Assembly: GCA_031459715.1 (NCBI GenBank) | Contig: JAVKIA010000018.1 | Span: forward strand, 1 to 48,162 | Direction: 5' to 3' | From: Armatimonadota bacterium | GTDB lineage: Bacteria > Sysuimicrobiota > Sysuimicrobiia > Sysuimicrobiales > Humicultoraceae | DNA: 48,162 nt | Shown here: in pieces, positions 1-8,572 of the stretch | How positions within the stretch are numbered: position 1 is the stretch's first letter | Layout of the letters: each line of letters opens with the position of its first letter | Made by a program: the position numbers and the translations under genes | The notes under the pieces: generated by a model | The model's database searches: none | What the model saw: only the letters and a program-made list of their open reading frames with translations | What the model was told of the DNA's origin: nothing

Positions 1-543
1 GTGGTGCTGACGCTGGCCGGGATGCCGGTGGCGCTGGCTGCAGCGCTAGCCGCCGGCATCATCGTCCTGAGCGGCGGGCTGACCATGGAGGAGGCCTACC
101 ACGCCATCGACTGGCGCAGCCTGATCCTGATCGGCGCCATGATCCCGACCGGGGTGGTCATGGAGCAGACGGGCGCTGCATCGTTACTGGCCGCAGCGCT
201 CATCCGCCTGATGGGCGGCAACTCCCTGGGCACGCTGGCTGCCATCCTCCTGGCGGCCACAGCCATCGGTCACTTCGTGCCCAGCCTGATCCTGCCCGTG
301 GTCCTGGCGCCGCTGGCCATCGATGCCGCCTCTACACTGCACACCTCCGCGCTGCCCTTCGCCATGGCCATCATTGCCGCCACGGGGCTGGGGTTGCTCA
401 CGCCCTTCAGCAACCCGGTCATGCTTATGGTGATGGCGCCGGGGGGTTACCGCCTGCAGGACTACGTGCGTGCGGGGCTGCCGCTGGTCCTCCTCCTGCT
501 GGCGCTGATGCTGGTCGTCCTGCCACTGGCCTACCCGTTCTAG
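1..543 (+). CDS. SLC13/ArsB-type anion permease, C-terminal part
   Basis: This is the C-terminal 180 residues of an integral membrane permease; the gene enters from outside the window and the GTG at base 1 is probably not its true start. At least four hydrophobic segments are visible. A central stretch (IDWRSLILIGAMIPTGVVME) is typical of the second half of ion-transporter superfamily proteins of the SLC13/NadC or ArsB type, where it is followed by small helices and a re-entrant loop (SNPVMLMVMAPGGYR). Family members move dicarboxylates, sulfate or oxyanions with Na+ or H+. The substrate cannot be read from this fragment. It ends with TAG just before a GC-rich hairpin. Confidence 0.75.
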   Translation: MVLTLAGMPVALAAALAAGIIVLSGGLTMEEAYHAIDWRSLILIGAMIPTGVVMEQTGAASLLAAALIRLMGGNSLGTLAAILLAATAIGHFVPSLILPVVLAPLAIDAASTLHTSALPFAMAIIAATGLGLLTPFSNPVMLMVMAPGGYRLQDYVRAGLPLVLLLLALMLVVLPLAYPF

Positions 544-570
544 CCCCGCGCCTTCCGGGCATCATTCCCC

Positions 571-592
571 CGAGGGGAAGACTTCCCCCTCG
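571..592 (+). terminator. GC-rich hairpin after the permease gene
   Basis: CGAGGGGAA and TTCCCCCTCG pair around a 3-nt loop with one bulged C, about 30 nt after the permease stop. There is no T-tract, so it may be an unusual terminator or only a barrier before the promoter that follows at 600. Confidence 0.35.
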
Positions 593-599
593 TGACCGA

Positions 600-628
600 T
601 TGACAGCAGGGGACGTCCTTGCCATACT
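600..628 (+). promoter_or_regulatory. σ70 promoter driving a non-coding transcript
   Basis: A perfect -35 TTGACA (600–605) lies 17 bp before CATACT (623–628), which matches the -10 consensus at four of six positions. The predicted start, near 635, falls at the 5' arm of a predicted RNA stem (633–639). No convincing protein gene lies downstream on this strand before the convergent DUF881 gene. Confidence 0.55.
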
Positions 629-632
629 GATT

Positions 633-791
633 TCCCGTCTCGAAGAGGGCTTGACCGCAACGCCGGGGCGATACACCAAGACCACGCAACGCCCGCCCCG
701 GCGCAAGGGCGGTGGTCTCTCCAGGACGGGATTCGGGACCGCGGTCACAACCGCCGGGAGGACAAGTAGACCCCATCCGGCGGGGCCGCGG
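633..791 (+). ncRNA. candidate structured small RNA (unknown class)
   Basis: No plausible ORF is present here, but the helices are strong. Closing stem P1 pairs TCCCGTC (633–639) with GACGGGA (725–731). Inside it, AGACCAC (679–685) plus CGCCC (690–694) pair with the uninterrupted strand 707–718. The apical loop of that hairpin can pair with upstream bases: 661–669 with 695–703 is a perfect 9-bp match, giving a pseudoknot or an alternative fold. A second domain pairs CCGCCGG (751–757) with CCGGCGG (777–783). A near-consensus promoter starts transcription at P1. It does not show the hallmarks of tmRNA, SRP RNA or RNase P RNA, and no 6S-like feature was noticed. The 3' end is uncertain. Its existence is inferred from promoter and folding alone. 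Confidence 0.4.
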
Positions 792-802
792 TTCCGCCAT
801 GC

Positions 803-1510
803 TCACCGGGTCGTTGTGGGCCGCGCGTACCGGTAGCGCAGCCCCCCCTGATGTGCGGGCAGCCGGAGCCGGTCGCGGCGCTCCACGGTCACCCGCAGGC
901 CGATCGAGCGCAGCCCCTCGACGAAGCCGCCCCTGAGGTTGAGCGCGGTCTGCAGCGTCAGGGGCTCGCCGATGGCGGCGATGACGAAGGGCGGCCGGAC
1001 CATCCGCTCCCCCACCACCACAGCGTCGTCGCCATCACGAAACCCCGTAGTGGCCAGCACGCGCACGCCGTTCACTGCCACCGCCTCAGCTCCGGCGGAC
1101 CAGAGTTCGTTGACCAGCCCCGCCAGGTCGGTTGCCCGGGTCTGCACGGGGAGGATCCCCCCAAGCACCCCTCCGCGCCGCAGACGCACCACCACGCCCG
1201 GTCCCTCTACCGGGGTCATGCCGAGGACCAGACGCAGCTGCGCCACCTCCTGAGCCATGGTCTCCGCCGCCCCCCGGCCCTCTCCCACCGCCCGCTGGTA
1301 GGACGCCACCCGCTCCCGCAGCCGTCGGATCTCCGCCTCCAGCGCCCGCCGCGCCTCATCCTGCTGCTTGAGCAAGGCGGCCAGCTGCTCCACGCGCTGG
1401 GTGGGCAGCTCCGCCTGGGCGCGTAGCGGCCGGCCGGCGCGCCACTGGGACACGGCGAGGAACCCGGTGATCACCAGGATGACGGCCAGAGGAATCTGCC
1501 AGGCGCGCAT
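803..1510 (-). CDS. DUF881 family membrane-anchored protein
   Basis: This is a DUF881 protein of about 235 residues. It has one N-terminal membrane helix (PLAVILVITGFLAVSQW), a predicted coiled coil (about residues 35–80, rich in E, R and Q, with AALLKQQDEARRALEAEIRR), and then the α/β DUF881 domain with GPGVVVRLR, DLAGLVNELWSAGAEAVAVNG and the AIGEP..LQTALNLRGG region. In Gram-positive bacteria such proteins (YlxW/YlxX type) lie near division genes; their biochemical role is unknown. I chose the ATG at 1510, directly before the helix. An ATG at 1546 has AGGAGG only 2 nt upstream and is the alternative start. It is divergent from groEL, and upstream DNA is shared with the CIRCE region. Confidence 0.8.
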   Translation of the reverse strand: MRAWQIPLAVILVITGFLAVSQWRAGRPLRAQAELPTQRVEQLAALLKQQDEARRALEAEIRRLRERVASYQRAVGEGRGAAETMAQEVAQLRLVLGMTPVEGPGVVVRLRRGGVLGGILPVQTRATDLAGLVNELWSAGAEAVAVNGVRVLATTGFRDGDDAVVVGERMVRPPFVIAAIGEPLTLQTALNLRGGFVEGLRSIGLRVTVERRDRLRLPAHQGGLRYRYARPTTTR

Positions 1511-1702
1511 AGCGTTGCCCGCCACCTGATTCGACGCAATCGCCATCTCCTCCTGGAGGGGAGACCACGAAACCACAAGCAAGGGCGAGAAATTCGAAGC
1601 AATAATGCGAAATACACCAGACACGGCCCTGAAACCGCCTGAGGTGTCTCTGTGAGCCCTGTTGATTTCCCCATGCGCCCCTCGCACTATTAGGTAAGGA
1701 AA

Positions 1703-3398
<1,696 letters not shown>

Positions 3399-3420
3399 CC
3401 CCCACCCCCCACTCCCCCGG

Positions 3421-3456
3421 GGGGCGGGCCAGTACGGCCCGCCCCCTGACTTTTGT
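3421..3456 (+). terminator. intrinsic terminator of groEL
   Basis: GGGGCGGGCC (3421–3430) and GGCCCGCCCC (3436–3445) form a perfect 10-bp stem with a 5-nt loop 22 nt after the groEL stop. It is followed by CTGACTTTTG, a short T-tract. Confidence 0.8.
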
Positions 3457-3553
3457 GGTCGCGGGATTGCCCTGGCTGCGCAAGGCCCACGGCGGCGGTC
3501 ACGGGCAGGCTCGTTCCGGCCTCCCGCGGCCATGGCCCGGTCCCTCCGCCACG

Positions 3554-3562
3554 TGATAGAAT
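3554..3562 (+). promoter_or_regulatory. extended -10 promoter of tRNA-His
   Basis: TG-A-TAGAAT is an extended -10 element ending 12 nt before the mature tRNA 5' end. No good -35 is seen, which is common for extended -10 promoters. Confidence 0.5.
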
Positions 3563-3573
3563 GAGCCGGACGC

Positions 3574-3651
3574 GGTGGCCGTAGCTCAGCTTGGAAGAGC
3601 GCCTGGCTGTGGCCCAGGAGGTCGCGGGTTCAAGTCCCGTCGGTCACCCCA
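3574..3651 (+). tRNA. tRNA-His (GTG)
   Basis: A complete cloverleaf is visible: a 7-bp acceptor stem (GTGGCCG with CGGTCAC, one G·T), anticodon stem CCTGG/CCAGG with loop CTGTGGC (anticodon GTG), and a T-arm with GGGTTCAAGTCCC. The extra G at 3574 (G-1) faces discriminator C at 3648, the identity hallmark of bacterial tRNA-His. CCA is encoded (3649–3651). Confidence 0.97.
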
Positions 3652-3735
3652 GTGAACCACCGACGGGGCGTGGCACACGGGCTGCGCCTTTCGCATTCTT
3701 CTTCAGGACATGCCTTCCCCGGAGGCAGGTTTCCG

Positions 3736-3942
3736 ATGGACCAGCGAGGGGCCATCGTCAACACCCTGGCCGGGCAGGACGGCTTCCTGCCGGAGAGCAC
3801 AGATAGGGCCTTCACTTCCGAGGCGGACGCGGTGATCACCGCCACGGGGTTCACCGCACCCATGGGCGATCTGGTGGACCTGGGCCTGCGCAGGTACGGT
3901 CCGGGGAGTCCCTCCGGAGGGGTGTCCGGTTTCTGGCACTAG
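3736..3942 (+). pseudogene. remnant of a FAD/NAD(P)-dependent oxidoreductase
   Basis: A short open frame after tRNA-His encodes SEADAVITATGFTAPMGDLVDLGL. This resembles the segment near the C-terminus of flavoprotein oxidoreductases, where an acidic residue, VIxATGF and a following dL..LG surround the second dinucleotide fold. The FAD-binding GxGxxG at the N-terminus and the usual C-terminal GIYFAGN-like end are missing, and only about 69 codons remain. I read it as a decayed fragment, not a working enzyme. Its position next to a tRNA gene fits past insertion and deletion there. The family assignment is from pattern memory and is moderate at best. Confidence 0.4.
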
Positions 3943-3949
3943 CTGCCCC

Positions 3950-4582
3950 ATGCCTCGCATCCTGCTCATCCGCCACGGGCAGACGGAGTGGAACCGGCGC
4001 GGAATCTTCCGCGGGCGGGTGGACATCCCCCTCAGCCCCACCGGGATCAGGCAGATGGAGGCCCTGGCGGCACGCGTGGCCGCAGAACGTCCGGCGCGCG
4101 TCTACACCAGCCCGCTGCAGAGGGCTCTCACCAGCGCGCGGATCCTCTGCCCGCCGGATGCGCATCCACCTCGGGTAGTGGAGGACCTGACGGACATGAG
4201 TTACGGCGAGTGGGAGGGCAAGCCCGAGGAAACGGTTCGCGCCCAGTACCCGGATCTCTACGCCCGCTGGCTGGCCGAGCCCCACCGGGTCCGTCCGCCA
4301 GGAGGAGAGTCGCTGGCGGAGGTGCAGCAGCGAGTCGCCGCCGCGCTGCGGGAGATCGCCCGGTCCCTCCCGGCGGCCACCGTGGCCGTCGTGGCGCACC
4401 GGGTGGTGAACAAGCTGCTGCTCTGCGCCGCGCTGGGGATTGGAGCGGAAGGTTTCTGGCGCATCCGGCAGGATACCGGGTGCCTCAATGTGCTCGAGGG
4501 GGAAGTAGACCGCCTGGCGGTGGTCCTGCTCAACGACACCTGCCACCTTCAGGGCCTGGAAGGAGACGCGGCAGACTTCTAG
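3950..4582 (+). CDS. histidine phosphatase family protein (PGM-like)
   Basis: This 210-residue cytosolic phosphatase belongs to the phosphoglycerate-mutase-like branch. The catalytic LIRHGQTEWN motif has Arg8-His9-Gly10 (phospho-histidine), followed by R-x-x-P-L-S-x-x-G (GRVDIPLSPTG), YTSPLQRA, the acid/base region MSYGEWEGK, and the second catalytic histidine in VVAHRVVNK. Related proteins act as α-ribazole phosphatases, 2,3-bisphosphoglycerate-independent sugar phosphatases or broad phosphatases; the substrate cannot be told. In many homologues the residue after VAH is G, here R. Its stop TAG lies within the palindrome CTAG (4579–4582), shared with the stop of the convergent sigma-factor gene. 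Confidence 0.9.
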   Translation: MPRILLIRHGQTEWNRRGIFRGRVDIPLSPTGIRQMEALAARVAAERPARVYTSPLQRALTSARILCPPDAHPPRVVEDLTDMSYGEWEGKPEETVRAQYPDLYARWLAEPHRVRPPGGESLAEVQQRVAAALREIARSLPAATVAVVAHRVVNKLLLCAALGIGAEGFWRIRQDTGCLNVLEGEVDRLAVVLLNDTCHLQGLEGDAADF

Positions 4583-5400
4583 CCACCCACTAGCGCCCGC
4601 AGCCGGGCCAGGGACTGCGCCAGGATTCGGGATACGTGCTTCTGGGAGATCCCGATGCGTCGGGCCGCCTCCCCCTGGGTCAGACCACCGAAGAAGAGGT
4701 AGTAGATCACGCGCCGCTGCAGCAGACTGAGGCGCTCCAGGGCCTGGTAGAGCACGATCTTGTCCTCAATGGGCAGGTGAAACGAGATGTAGGCACGGTG
4801 CCGGATGCGCCGGTGGTCGAACTGCACCTGCTCCTCATCGTCTGCGGCGTCCAGGGACACCGTGCGCACCGCCTCGCGCGTCTTCAGCAGCTCCCGCAGA
4901 CCCTCCTCCCGGATGTTGAGGCGGACGGCCAGCTCCTCCAGACCGGGATACCGCCCTTCCTCGCTCAGTGTGTGGGCCACCTCGGCCTCAATCTGCCGGT
5001 TGAGGCGACGCAGCCACCGCGGCTGGCGGATGATGTCCCGCTGGTCGCGGAGGTAGTGGAAGATCTCTCCCCGGATGAGGTGGTTGGCGTAGGTCCTAAA
5101 CTTCGTCCCCCGCGAGGGGTCGAAGAGCTCCAGCGCAGTGAGCAGGCCGATGTAACCCACCTGGCGGAGATCCTCCTCGGGGGCGCCGGCGGAGGCAAAG
5201 TCCAGCAGGGCCCGCTCGATGAGCGGCGCGTAGGCGGCGAGGATGCGCTCACGCAGCCCCGGGTCGCGCGTACGGGCATACTGCGCCGGGAGCAGCTCAG
5301 CCCCATGGGGGAGGTAGAGCCGCCAGAGGGCGAGGCGGTCCGCGCGCCGAGGTACTCGGGCTGCCTGCGCGACCGGTGTCATGAGAGGATCGGTGACCAT
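4579..5400 (-). CDS. group 3 sigma factor (σB/σF/σG type)
   Basis: This RNA polymerase sigma factor of about 273 residues has region 2 (DLRQVGYIGLLTALELFDP, then GTKFRTYANHLIRGEIFHYLRD, the core-binding and -10 recognition helix), region 3 (LEELAVRLNIREEGLRELL) and region 4 (LSLLQRRVIYYLFFGGLTQGEAARRIGISQKHVSRILAQSLARLR, the -35 helix-turn-helix). It has no region 1.1, as expected for σB/σF/σG-type alternative sigmas. No anti-sigma or anti-anti-sigma gene lies beside it. A σB-like promoter (GTCTA-N15-GGGCATA) ends 5 nt before the ATG at 5400, so transcription may begin at or near that ATG (a leaderless start). The alternative ATG is at 5382; neither has a Shine-Dalgarno sequence. Autoregulation is inferred. 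Confidence 0.92.
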   Translation of the reverse strand: MVTDPLMTPVAQAARVPRRADRLALWRLYLPHGAELLPAQYARTRDPGLRERILAAYAPLIERALLDFASAGAPEEDLRQVGYIGLLTALELFDPSRGTKFRTYANHLIRGEIFHYLRDQRDIIRQPRWLRRLNRQIEAEVAHTLSEEGRYPGLEELAVRLNIREEGLRELLKTREAVRTVSLDAADDEEQVQFDHRRIRHRAYISFHLPIEDKIVLYQALERLSLLQRRVIYYLFFGGLTQGEAARRIGISQKHVSRILAQSLARLRALVGG

Positions 5401-5405
5401 GGGTA

Positions 5406-5432
5406 TATGCCCGGCGCCGCAGCTGCGTAGAC
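5406..5432 (-). promoter_or_regulatory. GTCTA-N15-GGGCATA promoter of the sigma-factor gene
   Basis: On the minus strand GTCTA (5432–5428) is followed after exactly 15 nt by GGGCATA (5412–5406). The same pair occurs at 14898–14924, 15460–15487 and 22700–22726. It resembles σB/σF promoters (GTTT…GGGTA) more than σ70 ones. Confidence 0.65.
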
Positions 5433-5474
5433 CCTTCGACCGGTGCCCTGCGGTTCCTGTCTGGGCCGCGCCCT

Positions 5475-5505
5475 TTGACACGGCCGTTACAGTCATTCCG
5501 TATCT
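5475..5505 (+). promoter_or_regulatory. possible σ70 promoter of the cupredoxin gene
   Basis: A perfect TTGACA (5475–5480) lies 19 bp before GTATCT (5500–5505). The spacing is long and the -10 is weak, but the -35 is exact and the element sits 64 nt before the start codon. Confidence 0.4.
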
Positions 5506-5568
5506 GTGGATCGTCAACGACGGCCCCACGAGACCCGACACCCCACGAGGCCGGACTGGAGGGAGGAC

Positions 5569-6000
5569 ATGAGAGTTCGGGGGATCGCCCTGAGTCTGTG
5601 CGCCGGGGTGCTGATTCTTGCGGCCATCGCCGGAGTGCCGGCGCAGGCGCAGGCAAAGCGAGTGATCCGCGTAGTGGCCACATCCTACAAGTTCGAGCCG
5701 AGCCTGATCCAGGTGCACAGCGGTGAGACGGTGGTGCTGCAGGTGGTTAACGCAGATGCCGAGGGGCGCAACCACAGCATCGCCGCGCAGCTGTTCACGG
5801 TGGTGCCGGTGACCGCCCGCGGAGACGTCTTCCGTCAGGGTACCGCCGAGGGGCGGCGTTTCTTTGCCGTGGAGCCAGGCAAGCAGATTGAGGTGGAATT
5901 TGTGGCCAGCGTGCGGGGGTCATTCCCCTTCATCTGCGGCGTCTCCGACCATGCGGCCAAGGGGCAAGTGGGCGCCATCAACGTCCTGCCGCCCCAGTAG
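5569..6000 (+). CDS. secreted cupredoxin-like copper protein
   Basis: This is a small exported blue-copper protein of 143 residues. An N-terminal signal peptide (MRVRGIALSLCAGVLILAAI…) ends near AQAQA (about residue 29). The mature part is one cupredoxin β-barrel with KFEPSLIQVHSGETVVLQVVN. Copper ligands are His69 (GRNHS), Cys123 and His128 (FICGVSDH). At the axial position, where CG..GH…GM normally has Met, this protein has Gln133 (AAKGQ), as in stellacyanins; this would lower the redox potential. It probably works outside the membrane in electron transfer or copper handling. The start was chosen by GGAGG 6 nt upstream. It is divergent from the sigma-factor gene. Confidence 0.88.
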   Translation: MRVRGIALSLCAGVLILAAIAGVPAQAQAKRVIRVVATSYKFEPSLIQVHSGETVVLQVVNADAEGRNHSIAAQLFTVVPVTARGDVFRQGTAEGRRFFAVEPGKQIEVEFVASVRGSFPFICGVSDHAAKGQVGAINVLPPQ

Positions 6001-6121
6001 GTCGGGGCGGGTGATCGCCGTCCCCGCCTGACCAGGCTGTTGGGTACGAACGAGCCGCCCGGCGGCCAACTCTGGGCCCTCGTCAGCGCGGCTGGAGAGG
6101 CAGCAATGAGCTCAGCCGGGG

Positions 6122-6197
6122 TGGCGGGCCCGGAGGGAATCGAACCCCCGCCCAGCCGATTAGAAGTCGGCGGCTCTCTCCACTGAGCTACGGGCCC
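6122..6197 (-). tRNA. tRNA-Arg (TCT)
   Basis: The minus strand gives a cloverleaf with acceptor GGGCCCG/CGGGCCC, D-arm GTAGCTCAGTGG, anticodon stem CCGA/TCGG with loop CTTCTAA (anticodon TCT), and T-arm GGGGGTTCGATTCCC; CCA is encoded. It reads AGA. Confidence 0.96.
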
Positions 6198-6243
6198 CTC
6201 GGGCCTTCACACAGTATACCATCAGCACCTGGGCCCCCTGGTC

Positions 6244-7551
6244 TCAGGCAGCCAGCAGCGCAAGGGCGCCCACCCGGGTCTCCAGCCAGCGCCGGGCTGT
6301 CTGGATGAGAGGGTCCTCGTCTGTGCCAAAGGTGGCCTCGTCCGTCTCCACTTCCACCTGTGGGACGATCCCACGGCCCTCCACCGGCACACCGCTGGGA
6401 GTGAGGTACTGCGCCACCGTCAGCTGCAGCACCGCGCCACCGGGGAGGCGCCGCAGCTCCTGCACCGTCCCCTTGCCGAAGGTGCGCCTGCCCACCACCA
6501 GGCGGCCGGCGTCCTGCAGGGCACCGGCTACCATCTCGGCCGCGCTGGCCGTGCGCCCGTCTACCAGGACCGCCACCGGCCCTGTGAACTTGAAGCCGCC
6601 GGCGCTGGCATCCAGCCGGGTGCGCCGGCCATCCCTGCCCACCAGTATCGTCACCGGCCCCTGCGGCAGAAAGACGCTGGTTGCGACCACGGCCTCGTCC
6701 AGAAACCCGCCGGGATTGCCCCGCAGGTCCAGGATGATCCCGAGCGCCCCGCGGCGTTGCAGCTCCGCGGCAACCGCAGCCACCTCCTCCCCCGCCCCCT
6801 CGGTGAACTCCTCCACCCGCAGGTAGCCCACCGTCCCCCACAGGCGGAACGCCGTCTGCCGCAACCCGATGAGCTCCCGCACCAGCGTGACGGTCAGCTC
6901 GCCGCCGGACCGGCGCACACGGACGACCACAGAGGTCCCGGGAAGGCCGCGCAGGCGGCTGACCACCTCCTGCGGTGGCATGGTGATGGTGGAGCGGCCG
7001 TCGATCTCCAGAATCAGGTCGCCCCGCCGCAGCCCGGCCCGCTGCGCCGGACTGCCCTCCACCACCTCCACGACCACCGGCGGGCGCACCTCCAGGTCCA
7101 GGACGACGCCCACCCCGCTGTAGCCTCCGGGCCTAACCTCCCCCCGACCGCTGCCGGGCAAGAGCAGCCGGGTGAAGGGATCCCCCAGCACCCGGAGCAT
7201 CCCGTCGATGGCGGCATAGCCTGCCTCGCGCTCTGCCGCTGCCGAGCCCAGGCGCCGCCCGACGGCTATCACCGCGGCACGCACGGCCTCCAGGTCGCGG
7301 CCGTCCTGCCCGCTGAGGGTGATGGGCTGCGGCGGAAGCCCTCGGTTGCGCAGGTACGCCGCCAGCCCCGCCACCGCGCCCTGCAAGAGGTCGCGGGACG
7401 GCACCGGGCGCAGGTACTCCCGGGTGACGAAGAGATAGGCGACCTCGAAGGCGTCGGCGCCCACGTGGCCGCTCTGCGCGACGGCTGGAGCAACAGCCAC
7501 CGCCCCCAGGGCACCCACCAGCAGGAGAGAGACGATCAGACAGCTCCGCAT
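6244..7551 (-). CDS. S41 family C-terminal processing peptidase
   Basis: This 435-residue secreted serine protease is of the CtpA/Prc type. A signal peptide covers about residues 1–26 (cleavage near AVAQS). A PDZ domain spans about 140–225 (YSGVGVVLDLE, GSPAQRAGLRRGDLILEIDG). The S41 catalytic domain follows, with ILDLRGNPGG (oxyanion region), nucleophile Ser336 in DGRTASAAEM and the general base Lys360 in TFGKGTVQ. Both catalytic residues are present. It is last in the moxR–DUF58–VWA–VWA operon, 19 nt after the VWA gene, so it may trim an envelope protein handled by that system. The usual role of the family is tail-specific cleavage of periplasmic or extracytoplasmic proteins. Confidence 0.93.
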   Translation of the reverse strand: MRSCLIVSLLLVGALGAVAVAPAVAQSGHVGADAFEVAYLFVTREYLRPVPSRDLLQGAVAGLAAYLRNRGLPPQPITLSGQDGRDLEAVRAAVIAVGRRLGSAAAEREAGYAAIDGMLRVLGDPFTRLLLPGSGRGEVRPGGYSGVGVVLDLEVRPPVVVEVVEGSPAQRAGLRRGDLILEIDGRSTITMPPQEVVSRLRGLPGTSVVVRVRRSGGELTVTLVRELIGLRQTAFRLWGTVGYLRVEEFTEGAGEEVAAVAAELQRRGALGIILDLRGNPGGFLDEAVVATSVFLPQGPVTILVGRDGRRTRLDASAGGFKFTGPVAVLVDGRTASAAEMVAGALQDAGRLVVGRRTFGKGTVQELRRLPGGAVLQLTVAQYLTPSGVPVEGRGIVPQVEVETDEATFGTDEDPLIQTARRWLETRVGALALLAA

Positions 7552-7570
7552 GCCTTCAGAGCGTAGGCCT

Positions 7571-8572
7571 TCAGGCCACCCGCCGCACTGCCAGGAAGGA
7601 AAGCAGGAGCGCGCTCACCAGGAGGACGCCCGCGCCTCCCGCGGCCAGACCGGTCACCTCGGTGGGGCGGCGCTCCCACCCGATTACTCTGCCCAGATGG
7701 CGGTAGGCCCGGCGCAGGGCAGCCGCCGAGGTCGTACGGAAGTACGATCCCCCGGTGATTTCCGCCACTTCCTTCAGGGTCTCTTCGTCCAGGCGCACCC
7801 AGATGGAGCGCCCTCCGAGATTGAGGAAGGTCCCCTCCGGCGTGCCCACACCAATAGTGTAGACCTTCACCTGCTGCTCTCGGGCGACCCGGGCCGCATC
7901 GTGTGGCAGCGCTCCCCGGTTGCTCTGCCCGTCGGAGAGGAGCACCACCGTCCCCGGCGGGAGCGGCCCGGCGGGCGGCGAGGCAGGCGTGGAGGGGTCA
8001 GCCGGGCGGGTGCGGCCGGGCAGCGCCCACACCGCCTCCAGCAGGCCGTCACCGATGGCGGTGGCGAACTCCGTGGCCAGGATGTCGATGGCGTCCAGCA
8101 CTCGGGCGTGGTCGGCCGTGGGGGCAACGATCAGCGTGGCGTAGGAGCTGAACGTGACCAGGCCCACCTTCAGTCCTGCCGGGAGGGCGCGGACGAAGTC
8201 CTTGGCCGCGGCCTTCGCCGCTTCCATGCGGTTGGGGGAGATGTCCTGCGCCAGCATGCTCCGGCTGACATCGATGGAGAGGACCACCGTGTTCTTGGTG
8301 GAGGGCACCGGCAGCGGTGCCACCGGGCGGGCCAGGGCCGCCAGGAGGAGGGTCACCGCGCAGAGGTAAAGCAGGGCGGGGAGGTGCCGCCGGATGCCGC
8401 GGCCCCGGGCCATCGCCGCCGTCAGCAGCGGGACGTTGGGAAAGGCCACGGGGCTGGGCGCCGGCCGCCGCTGCAGGTGCAGGTAGCCCAGGAGTAGCAG
8501 GGGCACCAGGAGCAACCCCCAGAGCAACGCTGGCCAGAGGAAGGTCGGGGTCATGGCAGCCGCCGGAACCAC
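7571..8572 (-). CDS. VWA domain membrane protein (BatA/BatB-like) 1
   Basis: This 333-residue membrane protein has two N-terminal helices (LLWGLLLVPLLLLGYL; LLYLCAVTLLLAALARPV), a von Willebrand A domain facing outward, and a C-terminal helix (GVLLVSALLLSFLAV). The MIDAS metal site is intact: DVSRS, TAIGDG (Thr) and LLSDGQSN. It is a near-paralogue of the gene just upstream, with a 22-nt overlap, so a tandem duplication is likely. BatA/BatB proteins work with MoxR ATPases in envelope stress or protein maturation; the exact substrate here is unknown. Confidence 0.9.
   Translation of the reverse strand: MVPAAAMTPTFLWPALLWGLLLVPLLLLGYLHLQRRPAPSPVAFPNVPLLTAAMARGRGIRRHLPALLYLCAVTLLLAALARPVAPLPVPSTKNTVVLSIDVSRSMLAQDISPNRMEAAKAAAKDFVRALPAGLKVGLVTFSSYATLIVAPTADHARVLDAIDILATEFATAIGDGLLEAVWALPGRTRPADPSTPASPPAGPLPPGTVVLLSDGQSNRGALPHDAARVAREQQVKVYTIGVGTPEGTFLNLGGRSIWVRLDEETLKEVAEITGGSYFRTTSAAALRRAYRHLGRVIGWERRPTEVTGLAAGGAGVLLVSALLLSFLAVRRVA

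Noticed and set aside
5274-5280. GGGCATA on the plus strand as a further sigma promoter
   Set aside because: It lies inside the sigma-factor gene, and no GTCTA lies 15–16 nt upstream.
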